A stretch of 64,000 nt of DNA from the NCBI RefSeq assembly GCF_034702125.1, contig NW_026945753.1:311001-375000 (forward strand). Direction: 5' to 3'. Under the pieces are notes generated by a model, which did no database searches, had not been told where the DNA came from, and worked only from the letters and a program-made list of their open reading frames with translations. Positions within the stretch are counted from its first letter, which is position 1. Each line of letters opens with the position of its first letter. The stretch comes from Engraulis encrasicolus. Taxonomy: Eukaryota; Chordata; Actinopteri; Clupeiformes; Engraulidae. The position numbers were made by a program, and so were the translations under genes. Of this stretch, positions 1 through 10,586 are shown piece after piece.

Positions 1-406
1 AGCTTCAAATAGGCTACTTATACTTTTTTGCAAATTGAGCTGTCATAACAAACCTCCTCTGCATTTGTAAACATACTTTATGTCTTACTATTATCATTAT
101 TATCATCATTGATTTTTTATGTTTGTTTGCTTGTTTGGTTGTTTCTTGCGTCATGACTTTTGAGGGCCATCTACTTTTGCGAAAATGCACTTTTGCTAAA
201 ATATTCAAACAATGCATCTGTCCAAAGTCATTGTTATATCTACAACACAAAGTTAATGATTGATTGATTGATTCACATTTTTAAAATGTATTACAGCAAG
301 ACAGACATTAATGACCTTGTTGTGCCATGCCTCCTTTTTCTTCTGCCATCAGTTGAAGTTCATAAATGTTGCCTAAACTTTTACTTGTTGTCCTCTTTGT
401 CTGTAG
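1..406 (+). other. intron upstream of the CARD exon
   Basis: No exon is recognised here. The stretch ends in a pyrimidine-rich tract and CTGTAG (401-406), which reads as the splice acceptor of the CARD exon. The earlier exons of that gene must lie before the window. Confidence 0.5.
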
Positions 407-744
407 GTGAACATTTTGTAAATAAATACCACATAGATCTGATTAATCGTGTAACTTCATTGGACAGTGTTCTGGACTATCTTCGGAAAAATAAAGTGCT
501 CAATGATGAAGTGCTCAATGAAGTGAAATTCAAAAAGTCAAGAACAGCGCGAATGAGGGGTTTGTTAGGCCTTGGCAACATTAGCCACAGCATAAAAGGT
601 AAAAACCTGCTGTGTGAGATCCTGGAGAAGGAAGAACCCTTCATGATGGAGGAATTGATGAAGAAGATGGAGGAGATGAAGAAGATGGATGAGATGAAGA
701 TGGAGGAGAACATCCTTCTGGGGATCAACAGTAGCTCTATCTGA
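407..744 (+). CDS. terminal exon encoding a CARD (caspase recruitment) domain
   Basis: The exon begins after an AG at 405-406, in phase 1, and runs 111 codons to a TGA at 742-744. The protein starts GEHFVNKYHIDLINRVTSLD and continues with VLDYL, KNKVLNDEVLNEV, ARMRGLL and LCEILEKEEPFMMEEL. This is the six-helix pattern of the CARDs of fish ASC, caspase-1 and NLR/FIIND proteins, which join similar domains to build inflammasome-type assemblies in the cytosol. A short acidic, Met/Lys-rich tail follows (about residues 83-111). The domain is the C-terminus of a larger protein whose other exons are off the window, so its effector class is unknown. Its phase 1 start matches the exons of the FN3/GIMAP gene and the Ig gene downstream, so it could belong to the same modular family (inference). 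Confidence 0.83.
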
Positions 745-1350
745 GATGCAAATTTAGGTTGTTTGTTTTGTTGCTACGTTAAATTACATTATCGCATCAT
801 AGCGTATCGTATCTTATCGGTCATTACAATATATTCAGTATGTTTTCTTTTAATTTCATTTCTTCCTTTTTAAAAGTTTTCATCATTATTATCATACTGT
901 ATTTGATCATTTTAAATACTTGATGTTTTGCTCATATAAAAAACAAAAACCTACAGCTTTGTACGTTTCGCTCAGTGCATGTTATTTTTTTATGATTTAG
1001 TACCTATTCTTAACAAGGTTTTGATGGAAACAGTCATAAAGAGGCAAACAATGGTGAATCCCAGCATACTAATTACAATACCTGATTAAGAAATGTGAAA
1101 TTCACATGAAAATACTTCTTGCCTTTGACCAAGTCATCACAAAAGAAATATAATGTTCACATCTAAAATAGTAAAGAATAATAATAAGGAAAAAAACATG
1201 TGTGTCCTGTCCCTGGGATTAAATAAACTTTGCTCTGTTGAATATAAGATCACTCTTGAAAAACAAGTTTCATTTTTTACTTCAGATTGCTCATGATTTG
1301 CTTCAGACCACAATGCCAAGGATTTTAACATCCTGATGTCCACCTGGACT
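745..1350 (+). other. probable 3' UTR and flank of the CARD gene
   Basis: AT-rich sequence with no exon signal. An AATAAA at 1222-1227 could be the polyadenylation signal of the CARD gene, about 480 bases after its stop. Nothing else is recognised. Confidence 0.3.
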
Positions 1351-1555
1351 TTAAAGGGACACTGTGCAGGAAATGGTCAAAAAGGCTACTGCAACTATGC
1401 TGCTCATTGAAACTGGGCTGCCAATTGCCACATTTGATCTTTACATGAAAGTTTTAAAAGTAATAAACAAATATGTTCTAGTAGGTAACATTAGTCAATG
1501 GGCAGCATGAATTCTGGAAATAAACAACTAAAAATCTCACACAGTGTCCCTTTAA
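1351..1555. mobile_element. MITE family A, copy 1 (internally deleted)
   Basis: It starts TTAAAGGGACACTGTG and ends CACAGTGTCCCTTTAA, a terminal inverted repeat. Longer relatives lie at 19378-20359 and 29240-29609. This 205-base copy lacks much of the middle. Superfamily not determined. Confidence 0.8.
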
Positions 1556-2460
1556 ACACTGACGGAAACACATTGGACTGTATAGTCTCAAAAGGAGTGG
1601 AAGCAAATATTGTTTTGATAGACCGTGTTCCAGTCTCAGATCATTTTTATGTCCTAATCTTTATGGCCCACGAGAAGCACAACCATGTAATATATAGTTT
1701 CCGCCATATCAACAATAATACAACATTTTCAATGGCCGAATATCTACCTATTTTTTTTTATTTGTGTTGTGCAGAGGTGTTTAATGCGGATGCTCCGACA
1801 GATACAGTTAACAGTTCATAGCCCCTCTGACTTCCCGAAGGCAAACACGTATGAAATCATGCGCATGATTCACAGACGATATTTGTGCGCTGAAAACGGC
1901 AAATGAAGAGTATCCAAACTCAATGGTTACTTTTCGGCCTGGGAAGCAGCTGTTAAGATCTACAAAACTTTGCTCTCTGTGCAAGAACATCTTTCACTGA
2001 ATTCATCAACTCAAACAAAAACAAAACAATGTTCATTTTCGATACCATCACCAAACTTACACTTTTCAATTCCGGCCCAAGGTAATTTCCCGATCCTCCC
2101 TTATCTCCCACTTGATTCCTTTAACCATCCCACAGTGTCCTATCAAATAAAGACAAAAAAAACTCCAAATGTTTGTTGACACAGTACAGTCAAAGCAGTC
2201 CTGAAAGTTTTGCCTCCCATGATTAAAACAGATGAAACTACAGAATGTAATGTGGCCCAAACAAGTGAACGGCAGATAAACTCACGTCAAATTCATCCAG
2301 CAGAAACTGACTTTTGCTCTCTTTTCTCGTAGATAGGCTATAACCAATTTCTACCAATTTCTCATGCTTAAAATAACAGTAACCATGCTTAAAATAAATG
2401 GTAGATTTTCACAAGGGTTATGACATTCGTGAGATTAAATACAGGCATAAGCATGTACTT
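1556..2460. other. no gene recognised
   Basis: One possible acceptor (tttgtgttgtgcag, ending near 1774) is followed by only a short open frame to 1821. Nothing here shows a known domain. Confidence 0.4.
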
Positions 2461-2510
2461 GTGTGTGTGTGTGTGTGTGTGGGGGGGGGGGGGGGGTCTA
2501 ACGCGTGTGT

Positions 2511-2600
<90 letters not shown>

Positions 2601-2606
2601 TGTTTG
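2461..2606 (+). repeat. (GT)n microsatellite with a G run
   Basis: A short GT tract, a run of 16 or so G (about 2481-2496), then a long uninterrupted GT tract. Confidence 0.97.
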
Positions 2607-2858
2607 TGTATTTGCACATGCGTGGTCTGTAGGTGAGTGCGAACAGGCAGTGCACTTTAACCCTTCAGAGAGAGCGAGAGAGATACGTAGATGACGCCGC
2701 CTACATTGCTATTGTACCGTAGATAAAAACAGGGATGGGGATGTGAACAGGGTCTGAGTGGTATGTTGAGTTTAGGCTTACATCACAGACAGCATTTGAT
2801 CATGCTATTGAAACCAGACATGAACAGACCGTTCAACACAGTGTATGACAAAAATATA

Positions 2859-3173
2859 TGGTAACACTTTATTTTAGGGATACATCTATTAGCCCTAATA
2901 CATACAATATTAATGCATGTGTAAGTAACTTGTAAGGCATGTACTAAGCAAAATAAGACAGTTGTTAAGCATGTATTCACAAATGTCTTGTTCATGCCCA
3001 ATTAGGGATTTATTACTAATATAACCTTAGTAAGGACCAGTAAGCCTATATTTCTATTTATTAGTAAGTAGTAAGTGGCAGAATTCAATGTGTATAAGCT
3101 CCCGACACACTGTGTGAACAAACCCTGAACAGTGTGAAAACAGATGCGGAATAAGGGTCCCTATTCTAAAGTG
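2859..3173. mobile_element. hAT-like MITE
   Basis: Starts TGGTAACACTTTATTTTAGG and ends CCCTATTCTAAAGTG, the inverted ends of a MITE type common in fish. The interior has no coding potential. No exact target duplication was found. Confidence 0.6.
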
Positions 3174-3338
3174 ATGCATTGGTCAGCCCAGATTGCTCTG
3201 GGCCTCCGCACCACCAAAGTCCCCCTCGTTACCTAGGGCCGCCACCTAGAGGGAAGAGAACAACAGCTTCTGGAAAGAGAGCAACAGTTGGGTAAGAAAT
3301 CTTTCATCCATCTCAGGCCCAACAGCTTACTACCATAT

Positions 3339-3753
3339 CGTCGGCTTGCTACCAAAACCGCCTAAGTCCGAATTTGGTCAAAATGAGATTTTTGCATAAA
3401 CTTACTCCCCTACCACAGCTGCATCACCCTGCCTTTCCGCCAGGGTCATTGATCAATCACAACAGTCACCAGAGTCAAAAATCTGTATGTATAAAGTCAC
3501 ACACTGCCTATGAGAAAATTAATGACCAGGGACGTAGCTATAGGGAGGACAAGGAGGGCATTTGCCTGTAGGCCTAGGGCCCTCCTGCAGGTGGTAGGGG
3601 TAGGGGCCCTATTATGATCTTGGCAGGTGGTATGGGGGCCCTATCTTTTCATCCTGGGGCCCTGTGCACAATTGTTCTGCCAATGTGAATGACTTGGGTA
3701 ACTTGACTTAGCCATTTTTGATGCAAGAAACAGTTTATTTACATCTGTTAAGA

Positions 3754-3817
<64 letters not shown>

Positions 3818-5228
3818 AAGACAACGACTATGTTTCAAAACTTCATCCTTAGACATCTGTCTGAGATAATCTTGTTACCACACAATGGTTGTAGCCTTAC
3901 ATTAATTTATGATTGTAATCTTAAATCATATTGAGAAATGCTTAATCATGTGCTATATTTGATGTTATCACAGGTTTATAGAGAACTGTCATGGATTACA
4001 TCCTCCTTGTGACAATCTGTTATTTCATACATTCATTTAATATATAACAATGTAGATTTTAAACAGCATTGGGTTGATGTCACTAGTGCAATTTATTATT
4101 GCACACACAGTAGAATGACCAACTTCTATGTGTAAAGGATCCAGTAGTGGTTCTATACCATATTTTGAATGCCACGGTCATGGTGTTGAAGTGGGCGGGG
4201 CACAGTTCTATGACCAGGTTACCTCGGTCATGGGCAAGGTTGGGGGGTGGGCCAGTTCTATGAGCATGGAGAAGGGTAGAAATTAGTCAAAGATGATAAA
4301 CAAGGAGGAGACAGTTCGAGAGGAGGTGCAAGGACCAAATAAGTGCCCCACCCCTTCATCCTCCTCCATGACTGATGGGACCTCAACATGGAGATTGGAG
4401 GCCACTGCATGGCTTACTCTGCGTAGCACTGCAATCTGGATCTGACCTGATATGAGAAGTGAATGTATTACTGATGTGGCAAATGCTCTGGCACAATGAC
4501 AAAAACTTTTGCTTTGGATGAGAATGTAAATAATGATTTCATTGAAAGCTAATATGACTGCAAGAGCTAGAAAGTAAAATAAATCTGTGAAAATCCGTTG
4601 GTAGACATGATATTTACCAGCATGCTAGATGGTTACAAGGTCTACAAAAATATTTCAATCATTCACCATTTCCAGGATTAAAGTTTTTTTTCCATTATTT
4701 TGAGTGATTACTACTTTTTGGGAGTGCACGCACCAAGCAATACACGGGTGTTAAGTGCAGGCGCAGACGCCGACCTTTGTTGGTCTTTTGTCATTCAGGA
4801 TTAAAGTTTGGAATAAAAATAAAAAAGAATAGTATAACTATCAAAATAATGTGCAGTGCATTGTTCTTGTTGTGCTGCATCAAATAATAAAGTGTTTTGT
4901 TTGCCTTAGGAGCCATTTCATGTTTGACTTGCAGCTTCACTCAAAATAAATAAAGAAAATAACTTAACATCTTAGACAGGTACTGTTTGTAGTGGACCAA
5001 TGACACAGACAGGATGATAGGATGATGCAGAAGTGGTAGGGGAGTAAAGTTCTGCAAAAATCTCCTTTGACCAAAATTATCAGGGGGGACACACAATTGT
5101 TCTTTGCCAAGGCTCTCAGATTTCCTAAAACTGCCACTGATGTTTGGCGCCCCCTTTGGCGCCTAGTTTTTCCCTGTTTTCCGAAAACCCCAAAATCGGA
5201 CTTAGGCGGTTTTGGTAGCAAGCCGACG
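3339..5228 (+). mobile_element. ATAT-flanked 1.9 kb element, copy 1
   Basis: Inverted ends CGTCGGCTTGCTACCAAAAC and its complement enclose 1890 bases. ATAT flanks both sides (3335-3338 and 5229-5232). It carries a (CT)n tract at about 3755-3815 and blocks rich in GGGCCCTA, and no long open frame, so it is probably non-autonomous. Other copies lie at 24558, 52082, 54530 (inverted) and 60900. Superfamily unknown. Confidence 0.85.
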
Positions 5229-5808
5229 ATATTAATTTGAGCGTCCTACAAAAGTTTTGGTTGTGTGAGGTTTTTTAAAACAGCTTTTCTTACGAACTCT
5301 AAGCTGAGATGAACAAAGAATTGAGAAAGATCTTGGCAGTCGTCCACAAGTAATATGTGTAGAACATGTTTTAAATTCTTTAGATTTTTTTTTTTTAATC
5401 TTTCCTTGTTCAGTAAATAAAGCTAAACCTGAGCATGTACATCCTGTAAACAGTGTGTGTCTGACAACTTTCGGCATACCGGTCTACCTGACATCAAAGT
5501 GTCCTTGAGCAAGATAATGAATGTGGATTGCATCATGTGACATGCATGGTCTGCCACTGGTGTGTGCATGCGAGGCTTTCATTGTAAAGCACTTTGAGTG
5601 TTTCTAGGAGTAGGAAAGTGCTATATATCTACATTAAGTCATTTACCATATCCTGGCAGGAAAAAAAACAGAAATTGACAAATAATAGCTGCATTATGTT
5701 TTGCTTAATATAGCCTAATTATATTGAAATCTAATTTCTAAGTTTTCTTAAGAAAATATGTCATATCTCATGTGAAGCTGCATAACATTAAAATGATATC
5801 GGGGGCCG

Positions 5809-5868
5809 GATAAAACGGCCTTAAGGGCCGCAAACCGCCCTCGAGACATAGGTTCCCCACCCCTGTGC
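5809..5868. mobile_element. hAT-type terminal fragment
   Basis: The stretch ending GGTTCCCCACCCCTG resembles the end of fish hAT/Charlie-like elements. Only one end is visible. Confidence 0.4.
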
Positions 5869-5989
5869 TAAAGGGTCATGGCATCAGTTGCTGGATCGAA
5901 AACACAAGTTTCATTGATCATGAACAGTTGAAGCAAGGAGTTGAAGTTGCAGTTGCAGCTGAGGATGAAGAAATTCATGTGTGTTTGTA

Positions 5990-5991
5990 CT

Positions 5992-6043
<52 letters not shown>
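5990..6043 (+). repeat. (GAT)n microsatellite
   Basis: About 18 GAT triplets directly before the presumed acceptor (CCTACAG) of the first SEA exon. In frame it would encode poly-Asp, but an in-frame stop at 5966-5968 and no good acceptor between make it more likely intronic. Confidence 0.9.
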
Positions 6044-6047
<4 letters not shown>

Positions 6048-6053
6048 CTACAG

Positions 6054-6163
6054 GTCAACAACACTTTCAAATGGAATTGGGAATCCAAAAGACCTTTTCC
6101 CAGGAACTGGAGGACAAAACATCACAACTATACCAAGCCCTAGTTGCTGATATACAACTAGAA
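6054..6163 (+). CDS. SEA domain exon 1
   Basis: Phase 1 start after CCTACAG, ending before GTATTG at phase 0. It encodes GQQHFQMELGIQKTFSQELE and then KTSQLYQALVADIQLE. This is the N-terminal half of a SEA domain, an extracellular module of mucins and other heavily O-glycosylated membrane proteins: hydrophobic strand, helix, then Tyr-rich segment. The acceptor is weak because the (GAT)n tract takes the place of a pyrimidine tract. The next exons at 6289 and 6934 complete the domain in frame. Upstream exons of this gene, including any signal peptide, were not found between 745 and 6053. Confidence 0.65.
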
Positions 6164-6288
6164 GTATTGATACCCTNAATTCTTTAATGACATCTTTTAA
6201 TGTACTTTTTCCCCCTTTTTTTAACGTTCTTGACATTCTTTCAACAGAAGCACAGCAATTCATTAAACACCTTCATTTCTTATTTCAG

Positions 6289-6353
6289 TTATACCAAGTC
6301 TTTACAGACAAGTTTGGACCTGATTTCCATAAAACACTTATCCATGGCTTCAG
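6289..6353 (+). CDS. SEA domain exon 2
   Basis: Acceptor cttatttcag, donor GTCAGT, 65 bases, phase 0 in and phase 2 out. It encodes LYQVFTDKFGPDFHKTLIHG plus F and part of an Arg codon. This fits the middle helix of a SEA domain and joins exon 3 in frame. The split into three short exons that rejoin into one domain is the main evidence that this is a real gene. Confidence 0.7.
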
Positions 6354-6423
6354 GTCAGTGTGTGCTAGTGTCCTATGCCTTGCATACTGTACATACAGCA
6401 CAAAGGGTCTTTTAGAGCCTTAA

Positions 6424-6893
6424 AGAAGTATGGCACTATTTTGGGGCTTAATACAGTTAAAATCGTTGGCTGTTTATGAAGGTGGTAAAGTGTCTTATTT
6501 TTCATGTTAAGCGTTGTCTTGCTTTAAGACAAGTTAAAAGAGGGGGGCGCTGTGGCGCAGCGCGCTAAGCCCCCCGCACTTGGGCTTGCATGCCCATGGG
6601 GACCCCGGTTCGAGTCCGGACGGGGTCATTTCCCAGCCCTACCCCATCTCTCTCCACACTCACTTCCTCTCGTACCTTCACTGTCCTATCCGAAATAAAG
6701 GCGCAAAAAGCCCATTAAAATATCTAAAAAAAAAAAAAAGAAAAAAAAAAAAGACAAGTTAAAGAGGGAGTATGCCGCTAAGCTAGTGAAAGTCAATGGA
6801 TCCGTGTAGCACATGCTACACGGATCCATTGACTTTCACTAGCTTAGCGTTTTAACTGTATTAAGCCCCAAAATAGTGGCATACCCCTTTAAA
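6424..6893. mobile_element. MITE with a 72-base palindrome and a SINE inside, in a SEA-gene intron
   Basis: Left end CTTAAAGAAGTATGGCACTA and right end ACCCCTTTAAAG form inverted repeats of about 44 bases that share the segment around TTTTGGGGCTTAATACAGTT. Positions 6777-6848 form a near-perfect hairpin around GTGTAGCACATGCTACAC. A SINE interrupts the left half. Confidence 0.75.
6544..6750 (+). mobile_element. tRNA-derived SINE with target duplication
   Basis: An A-box-like GTGGCGCAGCGCGCTAAGC and a B-box GGTTCGAGTCC head the element, a unique body follows, and it ends in an A-rich tail. Flanking direct repeats AAGACAAGTTAAA (6526 and 6751) are the target-site duplication. It is a full-length insertion and not a working tRNA gene. 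Confidence 0.88.
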
Positions 6894-6933
6894 GATTTTT
6901 TTTTTTTCTGTTCCCTTCCCGTCTGGACTGTAG

Positions 6934-7091
6934 ACAAGAGTCCGGCTCGGTGCTTGTTGACGTCGATGTGATATTGAAAAGTCAAGAAATTCTTTATGAG
7001 AAGGAAGATGTCATCACTCCATTGAAAACAGCAGTGGAAACAGAAGGATCAAATGGACTTCCCATTGATCCAAGCAGCATCAAGGTGAATG
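6934..7091 (+). CDS. SEA domain exon 3 with possible autocleavage motif
   Basis: Acceptor gtctggactgtag, donor GTATGC, phase 2 in and phase 1 out. It encodes RQESGSVLVDVDVILKSQE and then ILYEKEDVITPLKTAVE and an Asn/Pro/Ser tail. The G-S-V-L-V segment corresponds to the GSVVV site where SEA domains of mucin type cleave themselves between Gly and Ser (known for the family; cleavage here is inference). The C-terminal part leaves the domain and enters a linker. The 6054, 6289 and 6934 exons together give a SEA domain of usual size. Confidence 0.75.
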
Positions 7092-7285
7092 GTATGCATT
7101 TCACATTTAATCTTTTTTTCTCTGTCTTTCTTCTTCATGGAATAAAGAGGAAATAACTGACGAATATGCCCCCCTTTGGTATAATGTAACCTTATGTTAC
7201 TGTACACCCACATACTCTATTGTTCTCAATGAGAGTGTTTTTTTCCGTTTTCGGTGAGACTGCTGCGTTAAGCGTGCAGCTGCAG

Positions 7286-7336
7286 ATACTCCAGAGGTGA
7301 GAAGACGACAGGGGAGGGATGGGGCCCAGACAGCTC
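7286..7336 (+). CDS. possible linker exon (Arg-rich), SEA gene
   Basis: 51 bases after GCTGCAG, before GTCAGT, phase 1 at both ends. It encodes DTPEVRRRQGRDGAQTA. It resembles the next exon at 7500 (DTPVVRRRQRVDQAT), so the two look like a duplicated micro-exon. Both could be spliced, or one could be a decaying copy. The donor is weaker than that of the 7500 exon. Confidence 0.4.
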
Positions 7337-7499
7337 GTCAGTCTTTCGGTTAGTATTATGAATTGATATTTAAAATGTTTCCAGTACTTCAAGGCATGAA
7401 ATGGCAGGAGCCTAAAATTGTCACAAAAAAAAGTAAGAATAACAATACTGTGATAACGCTGTTTTTGTTTCTTTTTCTTTTTTAATTGCAAAATCACAG

Positions 7500-7544
7500 A
7501 TACTCCAGTTGTGAGACGAAGACAAAGGGTGGACCAGGCGACTA
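7500..7544 (+). CDS. linker micro-exon (Arg-rich), SEA gene
   Basis: 45 bases between aaatcacag and GTAAGT, phase 1 at both ends, encoding DTPVVRRRQRVDQAT. It would link the SEA domain to the transmembrane exon at 9331. The RRRQR stretch could be a furin-like basic site (speculative). Confidence 0.5.
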
Positions 7545-7848
7545 GTAAGTCATTGTTGTTGACGCTAATCATGTATGTATGTAATCACATAACTTACTGT
7601 TTGTCAGCTGTCTACTTGAGTTAAATAAATCAGTTTTACCTTTCTCCCGTTCATCCAGTCTTTCCCTGTGTCTGGCGGCGCAACTTGCTATCATATTTTA
7701 TTTTAACAGCTGGATTTATTATACTCATGTCATCTAAGGCCCGGCAGCACCACACTTCAACAATGTTTTGGAATCCTGGAACGAGGCGATTTCTTGGTCA
7801 AATCAGCCTTGGAAATTGCCTTGTGTCATTTGCGGTCAATGTTACATG

Positions 7849-8150
7849 GAGTGCGTTCCAATATGCAACCTTGCTTCCTCCACTTGTGCTTGTGGCCTCG
7901 CCCAGCTTCCTGGCCCCTCCTCCTTGGAGAAAATAATTAAGTTTCCCAGCTGTCAGCCTAGCCACAACAACTTTTGGGGGACTGTCATTCACCATCCCAA
8001 TTGCAAATGAGAAAAATACTTTACAATCAAGCTTTTGCAAGATATTGAAATATAATGCTGTTTTAAGTGATGTCATCGTGACATATTACTTCCTGGTTTG
8101 AGGCCACAAGTACAAGTGGATGAAACAAGGTTGCATATTGGAATGCACTC
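7849..8150. mobile_element. 302-base MITE
   Basis: Inverted ends GAGTGCGTTCCAATATGCAA and its near complement, with ATG on both sides as a likely 3-base target duplication. Extended inverted similarity runs through GCTTGTGGCCTC. No coding potential. Confidence 0.75.
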
Positions 8151-8739
8151 ATGGCCAAATCTGGTCTTCTGCATGATTCCCTCCTTCTTTTTCTGTGATG
8201 TTTAATGGTTGTTGGCATACGTTGTGCTCTACTGCCACCTACAGTGCTAAGGGAACTCCATTCATTATCAGCCTCTACTGCTCTGCAAAGGGGGCATTCA
8301 CCTGATTTTGCAGCAGCATGGATCTCGGAAAAGTATGGTCTTGAAAAGTCTCTACTTAAATCCGCTGTCTCTGGTTTAAGTGTGGTACTGCCGGCCATTT
8401 AGCTTAGAGGGATTCCAAGGATTCCATGAAACCTGCTTGCAAGTTTCGCCACCAGTTACAGGGAATGGCTGTACACATGGGAAGTGAGAGGTGAAACTCC
8501 AGAAGAGATGGAAAATGTTTTTTTTTTTCTCAAAAGCGGGACGATCATTAAGTTGCAGTTGTAATTTAGTTGTAGTTGTAATTAGGTTAAGTTGCAATGG
8601 ATACCCCTCCAATGGGACATTTGACCCAGTAGTGGCATGACATGAAATATGTAGCGTACTGTATACGCATGGGTCTGATGCATTGTATGTATCTGTACGT
8701 GTATGTGTATGTATGGAATGTTTCGCCCTGTCCCACAAT
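8151..8739. other. intron, nothing recognised
   Basis: No exon or clear repeat boundary was seen between the 302-base MITE and the RTE fragment. It lies in the intron before the transmembrane exon. Confidence 0.4.
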
Positions 8740-8995
8740 TCAATATGTGGTCACTAGGGGCATCTAGATTTGTAGGCTAGCGATGGTGAAGACTCTTTAA
8801 CAAGGTCCTGGTTCTGGTTTGTGATCCGGATCACTGAATAATCACTTGTTCCTTGGGTCATTTCCAACAACTCCACAAAGTTTCATCCAAATCCGTTCAT
8901 AGGTTTTTGAGTTATCCTGCTGACAGACAGACAAACAGACAGACAGACAAACCAACGCGACCGAAAACACAACCTCCTTGGCGGAGGTAATAATA
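8740..8995 (+). mobile_element. RTE-type LINE 3' end fragment
   Basis: Contains TTTCATCCAAATCCGTTCAT, TTTTTGAGTTATCCTGCTGA, a GACA-rich run and TTGGCGGAGGTAATAA, the known 3' UTR signature of fish RTE/Rex3-like LINEs. No reverse transcriptase part is present. Confidence 0.7.
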
Positions 8996-9164
8996 CATCA
9001 TAGTCATAGAACTAACAGCCAAATGTTACAAATGTAATTTTCACAGTTGATTTCAATGTGTCTCAGTAATACATAGCAATCATAACATTACGTATCAATC
9101 AATTGTACAAATTGTATGTGTATTTCAATGGATGCTGGTTGGATGTAACAGATTCTGTTTTCTC

Positions 9165-9320
<156 letters not shown>

Positions 9321-9330
9321 TCTGTTTCAG

Positions 9331-9425
9331 TAGGAGGAGGATGGCTGCTGTGTTACATCATCATTATATGCATACTCATACTGACTGGAACAGTATACCA
9401 AATGTGGAAAATACAAACTTTGTAA
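9331..9425 (+). CDS. terminal exon with transmembrane helix, SEA gene
   Basis: It follows tctgtttcag at 9321-9330, starts in phase 1 and stops at TAA (9423-9425). After GGG it encodes WLLCYIIIICILILTGTVY, a clear single membrane helix, and ends in a short tail QMWKIQTL. Joined to the SEA and linker exons it gives a type I membrane protein with almost no cytoplasmic domain. No other open gene lies between 7544 and 9331, which supports linking it to the SEA exons, but the link is inferred from phase and order only. Confidence 0.62.
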
Positions 9426-9879
9426 TTGATTTTTCTTGATTAATATTAGTAAGTGAAGAACTCTTGCACACCTCCTTGGAGTGGAACCCCTAGGTCACTA
9501 ACGTTAAATCAAAGAAAGCTCCGGCACACTGTACACATTTGCATGGTTTACTGCAACGTTTCGGTCTACTGACTTTCTTCAAACAATTCAAGCTTTCTTG
9601 ATTAATATTAAAACATTAATAAAATATTACAATAAAAAATATTAATTAGTCAATATGGCTGGTAGATTTGTGAACATGTTGGGAGTTTTGGGCTGGTTGG
9701 ATTGATTGGTGGATGTTTCTTTCAACTCCATGGAGTACTGCTCCTGATGATTTTTCTTTATTGTTTGTTTTGTTTTTTTATTCATTTAATTTCACATTGT
9801 TTTTGTTTCATTGGGTACATGAACCATTTCCCACTTTACACTTGAAATAAATGAATGTCCAATTTTACTTCCTTCCTGT
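9426..9879. other. 3' flank of the SEA gene with repeat fragment
   Basis: Positions 9450-9600 contain CTGCAACGTTTCGGTCTACT and AAGCTCCGGCACACTG, a diverged relative of the palindromic insertion at 21045-21284. AATAAA at 9846-9851 may be a polyadenylation signal. No gene seen. Confidence 0.4.
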
Positions 9880-10100
9880 GTTGTGTTGTTTCCCCACTGC
9901 CTTTGAAGTTGTCACTTCAACATCCACACTCCATTTTTTCAAGATATGTTTTATGGCTGTTGCCATTGTTGACAGGACAATGATGGTTTGACAGGAAGGC
10001 AATGTGAGACAGATAAGGGGGAGTGGGGGGAGATGACCCAAAATGGGATTCGAACTCAGGTCCCCAGGAGCAAAATGCCCTTTCATGGTACTGTGCTAAA
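9880..10100 (-). mobile_element. possible tRNA-derived SINE, reverse orientation
   Basis: The sequence GGGATTCGAACTC reads on the minus strand as a B-box (GAGTTCGAATCCC), with a tRNA-like stretch on its minus-strand 5' side. The body and tail are unclear. Confidence 0.4.
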
Positions 10101-10386
10101 GTATACTATCCAACAAAACTCTATGTTGAATTCCTGTATTACATAGTGAATCAGACACCAGATGTTCAGATGATGCGTATGTCTGTCTGTAAACACTGAT
10201 TCCCAAACTTAACTAATTTCCACAGCTATGAGTCACAAACTTTGCCCTGGCATGTGGACTTCCTCTGCAACAAAGCTCAGCAGAGAATGTATTCTGGAAG
10301 ACGTTTCAGAATGCCTACTTGCCAGAGAAACATGTGCAAACACTATTTTCTCCCTCAGTCTATATATCTGCTCAATCAAATGATAA

Positions 10387-10393
<7 letters not shown>

Positions 10394-10447
<54 letters not shown>

Positions 10448-10494
10448 TCACACGCACACACACACACACACACAAGCACAAACACACACACACA

Positions 10495-10584
<90 letters not shown>
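10394..10584 (-). repeat. (AC)n and (ACGC)n microsatellite
   Basis: AC tract with an internal run of CACG repeats. It is the only long dinucleotide GT/AC tract in the window with AC on the + strand. Confidence 0.97.

Positions 10585-10586
<2 letters not shown>

Noticed and set aside
2398..2694. Open frames of repeating Cys-Val or His-Thr at GT/AC tracts, here and at 9099-9439, 10233-10723, 11508-11926, 19065-19351, 32731-33143, 47688-47939, 48533-48922 and 49892-50157
   Set aside because: They are microsatellite translations without domain or codon bias, and the real exons start at splice sites beside them.
3374..3571. Frame repeated at 24593, 52045 and 60881
   Set aside because: It lies at the same place inside the ATAT elements, has no domain, and is short. 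It is repeat sequence, not a gene family.
5981..6053. Poly-Asp N-terminus for the SEA protein
   Set aside because: There is no acceptor upstream and a stop at 5966 in frame. The GAT run is better explained as intron.
6544..6630. Functional tRNA gene
   Set aside because: The cloverleaf is incomplete, and the sequence runs into a SINE body with an A tail and target duplication.
10394..10584. Possible CRISPR-like array
   Set aside because: Simple dinucleotide repeats without spacers in a eukaryotic sequence.
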